Shown: positions 1-5,247 of the stretch, one piece after another | Layout of the letters: the number at the start of each line of letters is the position of its first letter | Position numbering within the stretch: position 1 is the stretch's first letter | Source of the DNA: JBGTNQ01 sp964646785 | Lineage (GTDB): Bacteria > Patescibacteriota > Minisyncoccia > Phycocordibacterales > Zambryskibacteraceae | NCBI GenBank assembly: GCA_964646785.1 | Contig: CAZYGU010000021.1 | Location: 1-14,629 of the forward strand | Direction: 5' to 3' | DNA length: 14,629 bases | Position numbers and translations under genes: made by a program | The notes under the pieces: model-generated | Told to the model about the DNA's origin: nothing | What the model saw: only the letters and a program-made list of their open reading frames with translations | The model's database searches: none

Positions 1-444
1 GGAAATGGGCTATTTACAAAACGTACATTTGGAAAAGATGAGGTTGTGTTTGAAGTGAAAGGGAAGTTCATGACCTGCTACGAAGAAGAAGAGGTAGACG
101 AAGAGACGCGAGCAAATACCTATCGATATGACGAGACACTGTATATCAGCCCGAAGGGAACTATCGGAGATTTTCTGAATCACTCGTGTAATCCCAATGC
201 GAAAGTAATGAAGGTTGGAAAAAAATTGTATGTGCAGGCAATCAGGTCCATACCACAAGGGAGGGAAGTCCTTATTGATTACTCGACGATTATTGCTGTC
301 GATGATACGTGGACGATGCGGTGCAATTGTGGGAGTGCTCTCTGTCGAAAAAAGATCGGTATGTACACCTCGCTTCCAAAGAAGCTTAAGAAAGCATATA
401 TTGAGCGTGAAATTATCCCACGTTTTATCCTCGACATTGTGTGA
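1..444 (+). CDS. SET-domain protein (putative lysine methyltransferase), 5' end missing
   Basis: SET domains transfer a methyl group from S-adenosylmethionine, usually to a lysine of a protein. The frame is open from base 1, and the first residues (GNGLFTKRTFGKDEVVFEV) match the N-terminal strand of a SET domain (G-x-G-[LV]-F-A-T). The gene therefore begins upstream of the window and the GTG at 46 is internal. The signature NHSCNPN lies at bases 178-198. A post-SET zinc motif C-N-C-G-S-A-L-C is at 322-345, which would complete the usual cysteine cluster with the NHSC cysteine. About 147 residues are visible, close to a whole compact bacterial SET protein, so little is probably missing. The target cannot be read from the sequence. 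The next gene starts 45 bp downstream with its own -10 box. Confidence 0.85.
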   Translation, partial: GNGLFTKRTFGKDEVVFEVKGKFMTCYEEEEVDEETRANTYRYDETLYISPKGTIGDFLNHSCNPNAKVMKVGKKLYVQAIRSIPQGREVLIDYSTIIAVDDTWTMRCNCGSALCRKKIGMYTSLPKKLKKAYIEREIIPRFILDIV

Positions 445-477
445 TCCTGATACCGAAACAATGTATACAGGTTTTGA

Positions 478-483
478 TATACT
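478..483 (+). promoter_or_regulatory. -10 box TATACT, leaderless-type start
   Basis: TATACT ends 6 nt before the ATG at 490, so transcription would begin at or next to the start codon. No Shine-Dalgarno sequence precedes the ATG. A weak -35 (GAAACA, 455-460) sits 17 bp upstream. The call rests mainly on the -10 match and on similar spacing at other genes in this window. Confidence 0.45.
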
Positions 484-489
484 CTATAT

Positions 490-1260
490 ATGACAAAGCA
501 TAAAAAAATTGAACTGTGGGCATTACTTGCGTGGAATATTCCAGCGTACATTCTGTCTTATTTGTATGGAAATAATTATATTGTGATCGCATTGTTCTTT
601 TTCGTCATTCCATCTTTGTATCTTTCGATTCGAAACAAGAAGATGATGAAGAAAATTGCTACTGTTTCAATTGTTATGATGGTCCCGATCGTTACGATCA
701 TTGGGTACCTCGGATATACTGATGGATCTTGGTACAACTTCGGAGTGAGTGGTATCACTGTCTTTAATACATATCCTGTTGATGATTTTCTATGGGCATT
801 CTTGTATGGATACTACATTCTTGCTGTGTACGAATACTTTTTTGAGCGAGAAAAAATATTGAGACTTCCAAAAAAGTTTTTGCGTTTTGAACTTCTCTCT
901 CTTGCTGCATCAGTATTGTTTTGTTTGTATCTTGTCTACCGACAGACACCTCTTGTTATTCCATATTTTTATGTGTACCTCATTAGTATATTTGCCATTG
1001 TAATACCGGGAATTATTTTCTTGCGATATCAAAAGGTGTTCGTGAAGGCTCTGTATACCGGATTATTTTTCCTTCCATTATCTTTCTTGTGTGAACACGT
1101 AAGTATGGAAAAAGGGGCATGGATATTCCCAGGCAATCATTTTATAGGATACGTGCAACTTCTCGGAGCTCATTTTCCTTTTGAAGAGTTGCTATGGCTG
1201 ATATGTATGGTTCCTGCCATCGTCGCGTATTACGAGATCTGGGCAGATGACGAAAAATAA
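490..1260 (+). CDS. Lycopene-cyclase-domain integral membrane protein
   Basis: This 256-residue protein has about seven hydrophobic segments and an internal two-fold layout typical of CrtYc/CrtYd-type lycopene cyclases. Unit one carries PVDDFLW (residues 96-102) after WYNFGVSGITVFNTY. Unit two carries EKGAWIFPGNHFIGYVQLLG and then PFEELLW (230-236). The acidic P-x-[DE]-[DE]-x-x-W motif in both units is the hallmark of this family, where the acidic residues are thought to drive cyclisation of carotene ends. Heterodimeric cyclases split the two units into separate genes; here both are in one chain. No phytoene synthase, desaturase, retinal-forming dioxygenase or rhodopsin gene is visible in the window, so substrate and role are open. 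A non-carotenoid lipid function is also possible. The ATG at 490 is chosen because the first membrane helix begins shortly after it and a -10 box lies just upstream. Confidence 0.8.
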   Translation: MTKHKKIELWALLAWNIPAYILSYLYGNNYIVIALFFFVIPSLYLSIRNKKMMKKIATVSIVMMVPIVTIIGYLGYTDGSWYNFGVSGITVFNTYPVDDFLWAFLYGYYILAVYEYFFEREKILRLPKKFLRFELLSLAASVLFCLYLVYRQTPLVIPYFYVYLISIFAIVIPGIIFLRYQKVFVKALYTGLFFLPLSFLCEHVSMEKGAWIFPGNHFIGYVQLLGAHFPFEELLWLICMVPAIVAYYEIWADDEK

Positions 1261-1285
1261 CTTTCTCAAGGAAAAGAAGCCTAAT

Positions 1286-1313
1286 AATAGGGATTTTTCA
1301 GAGGTCCTATTTT
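1286..1313 (+). terminator. Weak terminator-like hairpin
   Basis: AATAGG (1286-1291) can pair with CCTATT (1306-1311), followed by a short T run. The stem is only 6 bp and AT-rich. A further ATAGG at 1320-1324 could pair with the same CCTAT. It sits where the 490-1260 transcript should end, but the structure is marginal. Confidence 0.25.
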
Positions 1314-1338
1314 AAGAAGATAGGGAAGAATGCTCTGT

Positions 1339-1367
1339 TTGACATACACCACTTTATGGTGTATAAT
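1339..1367 (+). promoter_or_regulatory. Perfect consensus promoter with a palindrome in its spacer
   Basis: TTGACA (1339-1344) and TATAAT (1362-1367) are separated by exactly 17 bp, the full sigma-70 consensus. An inverted repeat ATACACCA-CTTTA-TGGTGTAT (1344-1364) fills the spacer and overlaps both boxes by a few bases, the placement expected of a repressor operator. Transcription would start near 1374, giving a leader of about 36 nt before the ATG at 1410. Confidence 0.8.
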
Positions 1368-1398
1368 AGTAACAGAAATTTCACCCTGTATCCTCTAT

Positions 1399-1403
1399 GG
1401 AGG
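1399..1403 (+). promoter_or_regulatory. Ribosome binding site GGAGG
   Basis: GGAGG stands 6 nt before the ATG at 1410, an optimal Shine-Dalgarno spacing. It fixes this start codon. It is notable because most recognisable genes in the window have none. Confidence 0.75.
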
Positions 1404-1409
1404 TAACAC

Positions 1410-1657
1410 ATGTTCGTCCGCATTCTCATTGCAGTGCTTGGCTTTATGGTTTCGGCCATCGCGGTCAAACACGCATCGTACATCCTCATGCATGGCTCGG
1501 TCTTCGAGTCACTGCGCAACTTCATCAAGAAGCAGATGGATGACGATGTCTTCGGCTTCGAGAAGCTGAATGAGTTGTTCACCTGTAAGGTGTGTATGAA
1601 CACCCAGGTGGCGCTCTGGATGGTAGCACTTCCACTGCTTCTGTCCGGCAATCTTTC
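1410..1657 (+). CDS. Small membrane protein with C-x-x-C motif (DUF1360-like), 3' end lost in gap
   Basis: The 82 visible residues show an N-terminal hydrophobic helix (about residues 2-20), a charged middle (FIKKQMDDDVFGFEKLNELF), then FTCKVCMNTQVALW leading into a second hydrophobic stretch. An F-x-C-x-x-C-x(6)-W motif before a membrane helix resembles the DUF1360 family of small bacterial and phage membrane proteins, whose function is unknown. I am only moderately sure of that assignment. The gene runs into the N gap, so its true end is unknown; the frame continuing past the gap is not evidence because gap length is arbitrary. GC is about 51% by hand count, well above the neighbours, and codons are G/C-ending. 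Start and promoter are both strong, suggesting high expression or a different origin. Confidence 0.65.
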
Positions 1658-1757
1658 NNNNNNNNNNNNNNNNNNNNNNNNNNNNNNNNNNNNNNNNNNN
1701 NNNNNNNNNNNNNNNNNNNNNNNNNNNNNNNNNNNNNNNNNNNNNNNNNNNNNNNNN
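1658..1757. other. Assembly gap (100 N)
   Basis: Exactly 100 unknown bases are a conventional placeholder for a gap of unknown size. Adjacency of the left and right pieces depends on scaffolding alone. Confidence 0.98.
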
Positions 1758-1938
1758 TCTTTTTTATATGCACAGATATTTCATAGAAAAAAAATAGTAA
1801 ATGAGATACAGTAGTAGGCCGAACTTTTTGTATCGAGATTAAATGATATGACAATACGTAGTGCATCATCATGTCATGTGGTTTTGATACATCATGTAAC
1901 CAGTTCGGAATCCTTATTCGGTAATTACTGATACGTAT
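1758..1938. other. Non-coding stretch between gap and pyruvate kinase gene
   Basis: No convincing ORF is seen here. Short self-complementary pieces exist (ATGACA near 1846 with TGTCAT about 20 bp later; CCGAAC and GTTCGG about 80 bp apart), but none forms a clear hairpin. No good -35/-10 pair or Shine-Dalgarno sequence was found before the ATG at 1939. Confidence 0.5.
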
Positions 1939-2742
1939 ATGAAAGATATAAAAGCGCATATTGTGGCAACGGTTGGTCCAGCGTCAGAGCATCGTGAAGT
2001 ATTAAAGATGATGATTGAACACGGTCTCGATATCGTCAGACTGAACTTTTCTTGGGGAGATCTTGATGAGCGAGTAAAACAAATTGCACTTATCCGTGAA
2101 CTTGCGGCAGAAGTTGGAAAGCATATTCCTATTCTGATTGATCTTCCTGGTCCACGTGTGAACTATGAAGAGGGTCATGGATATGACAACACTGTTCTTA
2201 AGGTTATTACTGAGGAAGATAAGGGGTATGTGAAGTTTGGTGTCGAACAAGGTATTGAATATTTCGCGCTTTCGTTTGTTGGAGGTGCACACGATGTTGT
2301 GGAACTCCGTGAACTTATTGCGAGTTTCTCAGGAAATCAAAAGATCATTGCAAAAATAGAACGAAAAGTTGCTGTCGATAATCTTGATGAGATTCTTTCA
2401 GTTACCGATGCGGTTATGATTGCACGAGGAGATCTTGGTAATGAAGTTCCACTTCCAGAGATTCCATTTGTTCAAGAGGGGATCATTAAGAAATGTAATG
2501 CTGCAGGAAAGCCTGTGATCACTGCAACAGAAATGCTTCTCTCAATGGCAGAGAAATCTCGTCCGACTCGTGCTGAGGTTACTGATGTTGCGATGGCTGT
2601 TATGCAAGGTACGGATGCCGTGATGCTTTCAGAAGAAACTGCTCGGGGAAAATATCCAGCAGAAGCGGTGTTGATGATGGAAAGTATTATTATCGAATCT
2701 GAGAAGCATCGAAATCCAGAAAAAGTAGTCCTTCAATTCTAA
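1939..2742 (+). CDS. pyk: Minimal pyruvate kinase (no C domain, B domain reduced)
   Basis: Pyruvate kinase makes ATP and pyruvate from phosphoenolpyruvate and ADP in the last step of glycolysis. The core TIM-barrel motifs are clear: HIVATVGPAS (residues 7-16), VRLNFSWGD (33-41), ILIDLPGP (65-72), KIIAKIE (135-141), MIARGDLG (160-167), PVITATEML (192-200), SRPTRAEVTDVA (207-218) and GTDAVMLSEETARGKYP (224-240). Likely catalytic residues R34, N36, S38, K139, E141, D165 and T195 are kept; the usual NFSHG is NFSWG, and DxKGPEIR is DLPGPRVN. The protein is 267 residues against about 470 for standard enzymes. The roughly 100-residue B domain is reduced to about 15 residues (74-88), and the chain stops where the C-terminal effector domain should begin. 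The reading frame is intact, so this is a compact design rather than an obvious pseudogene. Confidence 0.85.
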   Translation: MKDIKAHIVATVGPASEHREVLKMMIEHGLDIVRLNFSWGDLDERVKQIALIRELAAEVGKHIPILIDLPGPRVNYEEGHGYDNTVLKVITEEDKGYVKFGVEQGIEYFALSFVGGAHDVVELRELIASFSGNQKIIAKIERKVAVDNLDEILSVTDAVMIARGDLGNEVPLPEIPFVQEGIIKKCNAAGKPVITATEMLLSMAEKSRPTRAEVTDVAMAVMQGTDAVMLSEETARGKYPAEAVLMMESIIIESEKHRNPEKVVLQF

Positions 2743-2750
2743 TCACACAT

Positions 2751-2783
2751 AAAAACCACCTACGACTAGCAGGTGGTTTTTTG
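2751..2783 (+). terminator. Rho-independent terminator after pyruvate kinase gene
   Basis: AAAAACCACCT (2751-2761) pairs with AGGTGGTTTTT (2771-2781) around a 9-nt loop, followed by more T. The stem has a GC core and flanking A/T tracts, so it may act in both directions. Confidence 0.85.
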
Positions 2784-2799
2784 TAGTGTATAACATGAG

Positions 2800-2827
2800 T
2801 TCACACTGATATGTAGAGTGATACACT
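2800..2827 (+). promoter_or_regulatory. Probable promoter for DoxX-like gene
   Basis: TTCACA (2800-2805) and TACACT (2822-2827) are spaced 16 bp apart. The -10 ends 7 nt before the ATG at 2835, fitting a leaderless start; no Shine-Dalgarno sequence is present. Confidence 0.4.
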
Positions 2828-2834
2828 AAATAGT

Positions 2835-3275
2835 ATGAACATAGAAAAAATTGCATTTTTGAAATTGCGTTTTGTGATGGCGTTTATATTTCTTTGGGCG
2901 TTTGTCGATAAATTATTTGGGCTTGGTTTTGCTACAACAAAAGAGGCAGCTTGGATCAATGGGGGATCACCAACATCCGGTTTCCTTATGCATGCAACAA
3001 AAGGTCCGTTTATGGATTTCTATAAAAGTTTGGCAGGGGTTGCTATGGTAGATTGGCTCTTTATGCTTGGGCTTTTGTTCATTGGACTCACATTGCTTCT
3101 TAATCGATATGTTGTTTGGGGATCTGTGGCAGGTGTCGTACTCATGTTACTTATGTGGTCAGCGCTCTTGTTTCCGGAAAACAATCCTATTGTTGATGAG
3201 CATGTAGTTTATATGCTTGTTTTTACAATCCTTGCATATAGAAGTAAGAATGGGGGACTTAGAATAGGATCCTAA
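2835..3275 (+). CDS. DoxX-like integral membrane protein
   Basis: This 146-residue protein has four predicted membrane helices (roughly residues 8-30, 62-86, 90-112 and 120-138). The opening LRFVMAFIFLWAFVDKLFGLGFATTKEAAWINGGSPTSGFL resembles DoxX/DoxD proteins (thiosulfate:quinone oxidoreductase small-subunit relatives): an F-x-x-G-x-x-K/D-type first helix, then a W-x-x-G-x-P-x-x-G-F/Y-L loop. DoxX relatives are linked to redox and oxidative-stress handling, but most are uncharacterised and a biochemical role cannot be claimed. It converges on the HxlR gene across a shared terminator. The second gene after that regulator is a LUD protein, so this small region may be redox-related, by inference. 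Confidence 0.7.
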   Translation: MNIEKIAFLKLRFVMAFIFLWAFVDKLFGLGFATTKEAAWINGGSPTSGFLMHATKGPFMDFYKSLAGVAMVDWLFMLGLLFIGLTLLLNRYVVWGSVAGVVLMLLMWSALLFPENNPIVDEHVVYMLVFTILAYRSKNGGLRIGS

Positions 3276-3303
3276 GTTTATATCGTTTTGCGAAGTGTTA
3301 CCG

Positions 3304-3338
3304 AAAAATACCTAGAGATATGTCTCTTGGTATTTTTT
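3304..3338. terminator. Bidirectional terminator between convergent genes
   Basis: AAAAATACC (3304-3312) pairs with GGTATTTTT (3329-3337), and the inner AGAGA (3314-3318) pairs with TCTCT (3323-3327) around a TATG loop, with one mismatch between the two stems. A and T tracts on both sides allow use by the DoxX-like gene (+) and the HxlR gene (-). The HxlR stop codon lies inside the stem. Confidence 0.8.
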
Positions 3339-3602
3339 CATTGCACGCTCAATAATCTGAAGTCCTTTTCCTTTTTTTGTTGCAGTATATATACCTTCTG
3401 TAGTTTTTTGCACCATATCGTCTTCAATAAGCTTTTTCAATTTGAGTGTCAGGGTACGAGTAGAAATACCTACAAGAGCTCTTTCGAGTTCGCAAAAACG
3501 TTTCTGTCCGAGTAGAAGTTGGTGCATGATCAGCATCGTCCATTTGTCAGAAAGGAGATGGGCGACTTCTGTGATAGGGCATGCTTGCGCCTGTGTTTTC
3601 AT
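3312..3602 (-). CDS. HxlR-family winged-helix regulator
   Basis: This 96-residue DNA-binding protein shows the complete HxlR pattern: CPITEVAHLLSDKWTMLIMHQLL (residues 8-30), GQKRFCELERALVGISTRTLTLKLKKLIEDDMV (32-64) and a winged C-terminal part. Cys8 in the conserved C-P-[IVL] position is the residue that senses quinones, aldehydes or oxidants in relatives such as YodB and HypR; that role here is inferred. It is divergent from the LUD gene, and a long palindrome between the two genes overlaps both predicted promoters. Autorepression plus control of the LUD gene is therefore the likely arrangement. The -10 box (TATAGT, 3617-3612) lies 9 nt before the ATG, so the message is nearly leaderless. 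Confidence 0.9.
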   Translation of the reverse strand: MKTQAQACPITEVAHLLSDKWTMLIMHQLLLGQKRFCELERALVGISTRTLTLKLKKLIEDDMVQKTTEGIYTATKKGKGLQIIERAMKKYQETYL

Positions 3603-3611
3603 GATGTTTTT

Positions 3612-3640
3612 ACTATAACACAGAGGTCAGTACTTTACAA
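3612..3640 (-). promoter_or_regulatory. Promoter of the HxlR gene
   Basis: On the minus strand TTGTAA (3640-3635) and TATAGT (3617-3612) are 17 bp apart. The -35 box lies inside the palindrome at 3626-3654. Confidence 0.6.
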
Positions 3641-3654
3641 AGTAAAGCACTGAC
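3626..3654. promoter_or_regulatory. Palindromic operator in the divergent HxlR/LUD promoter
   Basis: GTCAGTACTTTAC (3626-3638), a 3-nt centre, and GTAAAGCACTGAC (3642-3654) form an inverted repeat matching at 12 of 13 positions. Size and symmetry suit a dimeric winged-helix regulator. It covers the -35 boxes of both divergent promoters, so binding would shut off both. Confidence 0.8.
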
Positions 3655-3663
3655 TGGTATACT
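3634..3663 (+). promoter_or_regulatory. Promoter of the LUD-domain gene
   Basis: TTTACA (3634-3639) and TATACT (3658-3663) are 18 bp apart and overlap the palindrome at 3626-3654. Transcription from here would leave a leader of about 25 nt without a Shine-Dalgarno sequence. Confidence 0.55.
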
Positions 3664-3695
3664 AATAGTCCCTTTATTACATAATTAAATAGTAT

Positions 3696-4313
3696 ATGGA
3701 TTTTACATCACAAGCGACAGGAGAGTCAGTACAGAAAACTATGCAGTCACTTTCTGCAAATAGTTTTTTACCAATCGAGGTGAATACAAAAGAGGATGCC
3801 CTTGCGAAAATACTAGAACTTATTCCAGCAGGTGCATCTATTATGAATGGTTCGTCAGAGACACTCAGAGAAATTGGATTTATTGATCTCGTAAAAAGTG
3901 GAAAGCATTCATGGAATAATCTTCACGATGCTGTCTTGGCAGAAAAAGATCCTGCAAAGCAAGCTGAACTCAGACGACAATCAGTATTGTCTGATTTCTA
4001 TCTTGGAAGTGCACACGCAGTCACTGAAACAGGGGAGATCGTTGTCGCTTCAAATACTGGAAGTCAGCTTCCACATATTGCATTCACATCAGCAAATCTT
4101 ATTTTTGTTGTAGGTGAGCAGAAAATTGTACCGACACTTCCTGATGCGTTTACTCGCATTGAAAAACAAGTTATTCCACTTGAGGATGAGCGTATGAAAG
4201 GTGTATATGGATTTGGAACTCTTTGGGCAAAGACCGTTATCCTTCATAAAGAAAATCCTGCTCTTGGTAGAAAAGTGCATGTCATTTTTGTGAAAGAACA
4301 TCTCGGATTTTAA
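3696..4313 (+). CDS. LUD-domain (LutC/YkgG-like) protein
   Basis: This 205-residue protein matches the LUD (DUF162) family, which includes LutC of the LutABC lactate-oxidation complex. Visible family features are SIMNGSSETLREIGF (residues 48-62), a central ELRRQSVLSDFYLGSAHAVTETGEIVVASNTGSQLPHIAF (91-130), and the tail GVYGFGTLWAKTVILHKENPALGRKVHVIFVKEHLGF. No cysteines are seen, so it carries no iron-sulfur cluster, as expected of LutC as opposed to LutB. LutA and LutB are not nearby, so a role in lactate use is not supported by context. The stand-alone LUD protein under an HxlR-type regulator suggests a stress or redox function. The ATG at 3696 is the first plausible start; no Shine-Dalgarno sequence is seen. 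Confidence 0.8.
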   Translation: MDFTSQATGESVQKTMQSLSANSFLPIEVNTKEDALAKILELIPAGASIMNGSSETLREIGFIDLVKSGKHSWNNLHDAVLAEKDPAKQAELRRQSVLSDFYLGSAHAVTETGEIVVASNTGSQLPHIAFTSANLIFVVGEQKIVPTLPDAFTRIEKQVIPLEDERMKGVYGFGTLWAKTVILHKENPALGRKVHVIFVKEHLGF

Positions 4314-4320
4314 AACAATG

Positions 4321-4352
4321 ACACCCCACTACGCTGTAGTGGGGTGTTGTTT
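4321..4352. terminator. Terminator, probably bidirectional
   Basis: ACACCCCACTAC (4321-4332) and GTAGTGGGGTGT (4336-4347) form a perfect 12-bp stem with a 3-nt loop. A broken T tract follows on the plus strand, and TTGTTTT follows on the minus strand. It serves the LUD gene and the convergent minus-strand gene ending at 4354. Confidence 0.75.
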
Positions 4353-4353
4353 G

Positions 4354-4707
4354 TTAGTCTCGCTTTCGAATGCCAGTTAGGTGGCCACCGAAATAGAGCC
4401 CTGTAACAGGAAGATGATCCGATGCAGCCAGCTCTTCAAGAGATCCAAGTTTGAAATCTTCCAGAAGCATTCTAATGCTTTTTGGGAGATCATCAGGACC
4501 AAGATGCTCTATTGAATCACCGTCTGGATTGAAACTTTCCGTGAGAGTGATTGAACCTCTCCTCAAATCAAATTCTCTCGTAACTGTGACGACGATTGTA
4601 GTTTTAGGTGGACTCGATCCTCCAACGGTAACCTTCGTGATGTGGCCGGGGTAATTCCGAATTGAGGTTCGGCTTATCGCCATCAAACCACAAGTCCAGT
4701 GAGTCAC
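4354..4707 (-). CDS. Unrecognised small soluble protein, second gene of a two-gene operon
   Basis: I do not recognise this 117-residue protein. It begins with GTG at 4707; a strong AAGGAGA (4719-4713) with 5-nt spacing fixes that start. It has no membrane helix. The middle (HITKVTVGG...TTIVVTVTREFDLRRGSITLTESF) looks like alternating beta strands, and the second half (LPKSIRMLLEDFKLGSLEEL) looks helical. GC over about 300 bp is around 46% by hand count, higher than most neighbours. The upstream gene ends 28 bp before it on the same strand, so the two are likely co-transcribed. The Shine-Dalgarno strength sets this pair apart from the leaderless-type genes around it. Confidence 0.65.
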   Translation of the reverse strand: MTHWTCGLMAISRTSIRNYPGHITKVTVGGSSPPKTTIVVTVTREFDLRRGSITLTESFNPDGDSIEHLGPDDLPKSIRMLLEDFKLGSLEELAASDHLPVTGLYFGGHLTGIRKRD

Positions 4708-4735
4708 GAAATTCTCCTTATGCTAAAGGGAGATG

Positions 4736-5035
4736 TTATCGAGCAAATACCTCAGGAAGCACTGTTGAAAGTGGTATTCCGAGTTTGCTGAGCTGACCTA
4801 AAGGGATGTCACCTTTGTAATCCCAGAATTGCACTTGAGATACATTGAATTCTTTTGCGTATCCGAAACCAAGATCCTCAGAAATGATCACAACAACTTT
4901 GTTATCGTGAACGTAGGCAACACGACCGAAGACAGGTATATTTGTCGTACCCTTGTACTTTTCAGCTCGTGGATGAACAAGCTCGGGTATGACTACAAAA
5001 CAACCAACTGAGAGCTCTTCGCTGGATGCTGGCAT
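4736..5035 (-). CDS. Unrecognised small protein, first gene of a two-gene operon
   Basis: I do not recognise this 99-residue protein. It starts at ATG 5035, preceded by GGGAG about 9 nt upstream, a usable Shine-Dalgarno sequence. It has no signal peptide or membrane helix. The stretch VGCFVVIPELVHPRAEKYKGTTNIPVFGRVAYVHDNKVVVIISEDLGFGYAKEFNVSQVQFW looks like a small beta barrel (alternating strands with a G-R-V-A-Y-V turn), reminiscent of SH3-like folds, but this is only an impression of shape. It ends 28 bp before the start of the next minus-strand gene. No clear promoter was found upstream. Confidence 0.65.
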   Translation of the reverse strand: MPASSEELSVGCFVVIPELVHPRAEKYKGTTNIPVFGRVAYVHDNKVVVIISEDLGFGYAKEFNVSQVQFWDYKGDIPLGQLSKLGIPLSTVLPEVFAR

Positions 5036-5247
5036 ACAAATGATCTCCCTGAAAAAGAATGAGTAAATTCCTTCACTAGACTCTCATATTTTACAAAGGG
5101 AGACAAGTCATATTTCTCGGGTGTATACTTGGGGGCATATTCTGGTTTTACTTATAGTAAAAAACTGTTTTTGTGTAAGATATTAGTATCTATATACGTC
5201 ACATAAAACTCTACACCAGAGAATTATTTATATTTTAGTTATACCAT
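5036..5247. other. 212-bp intergenic region between divergent genes
   Basis: No gene is seen here. It contains a small hairpin TTTTAC-TTATA-GTAAAA (5146-5162) and a possible promoter of modest quality toward the right (TTGTGT 5171-5176, TATACG 5193-5198, 16 bp apart). A TATATT box (5229-5234) lies 13 nt before the ATG at 5248. None stands out enough to name as the promoter. Confidence 0.4.

Noticed and set aside
10..258. Minus-strand ORF opposite the SET gene
   Set aside because: It is antisense to a well-supported SET domain and its protein has no recognisable pattern.
1758..1814. Continuation of the 1410 gene past the N gap
   Set aside because: The frame depends on an arbitrary 100-N length, and the residues after the gap come from AT-rich, non-coding-looking sequence.
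3288..3515. Plus-strand ORF overlapping the HxlR gene
   Set aside because: It is antisense to a complete HxlR domain and has no family-like features.
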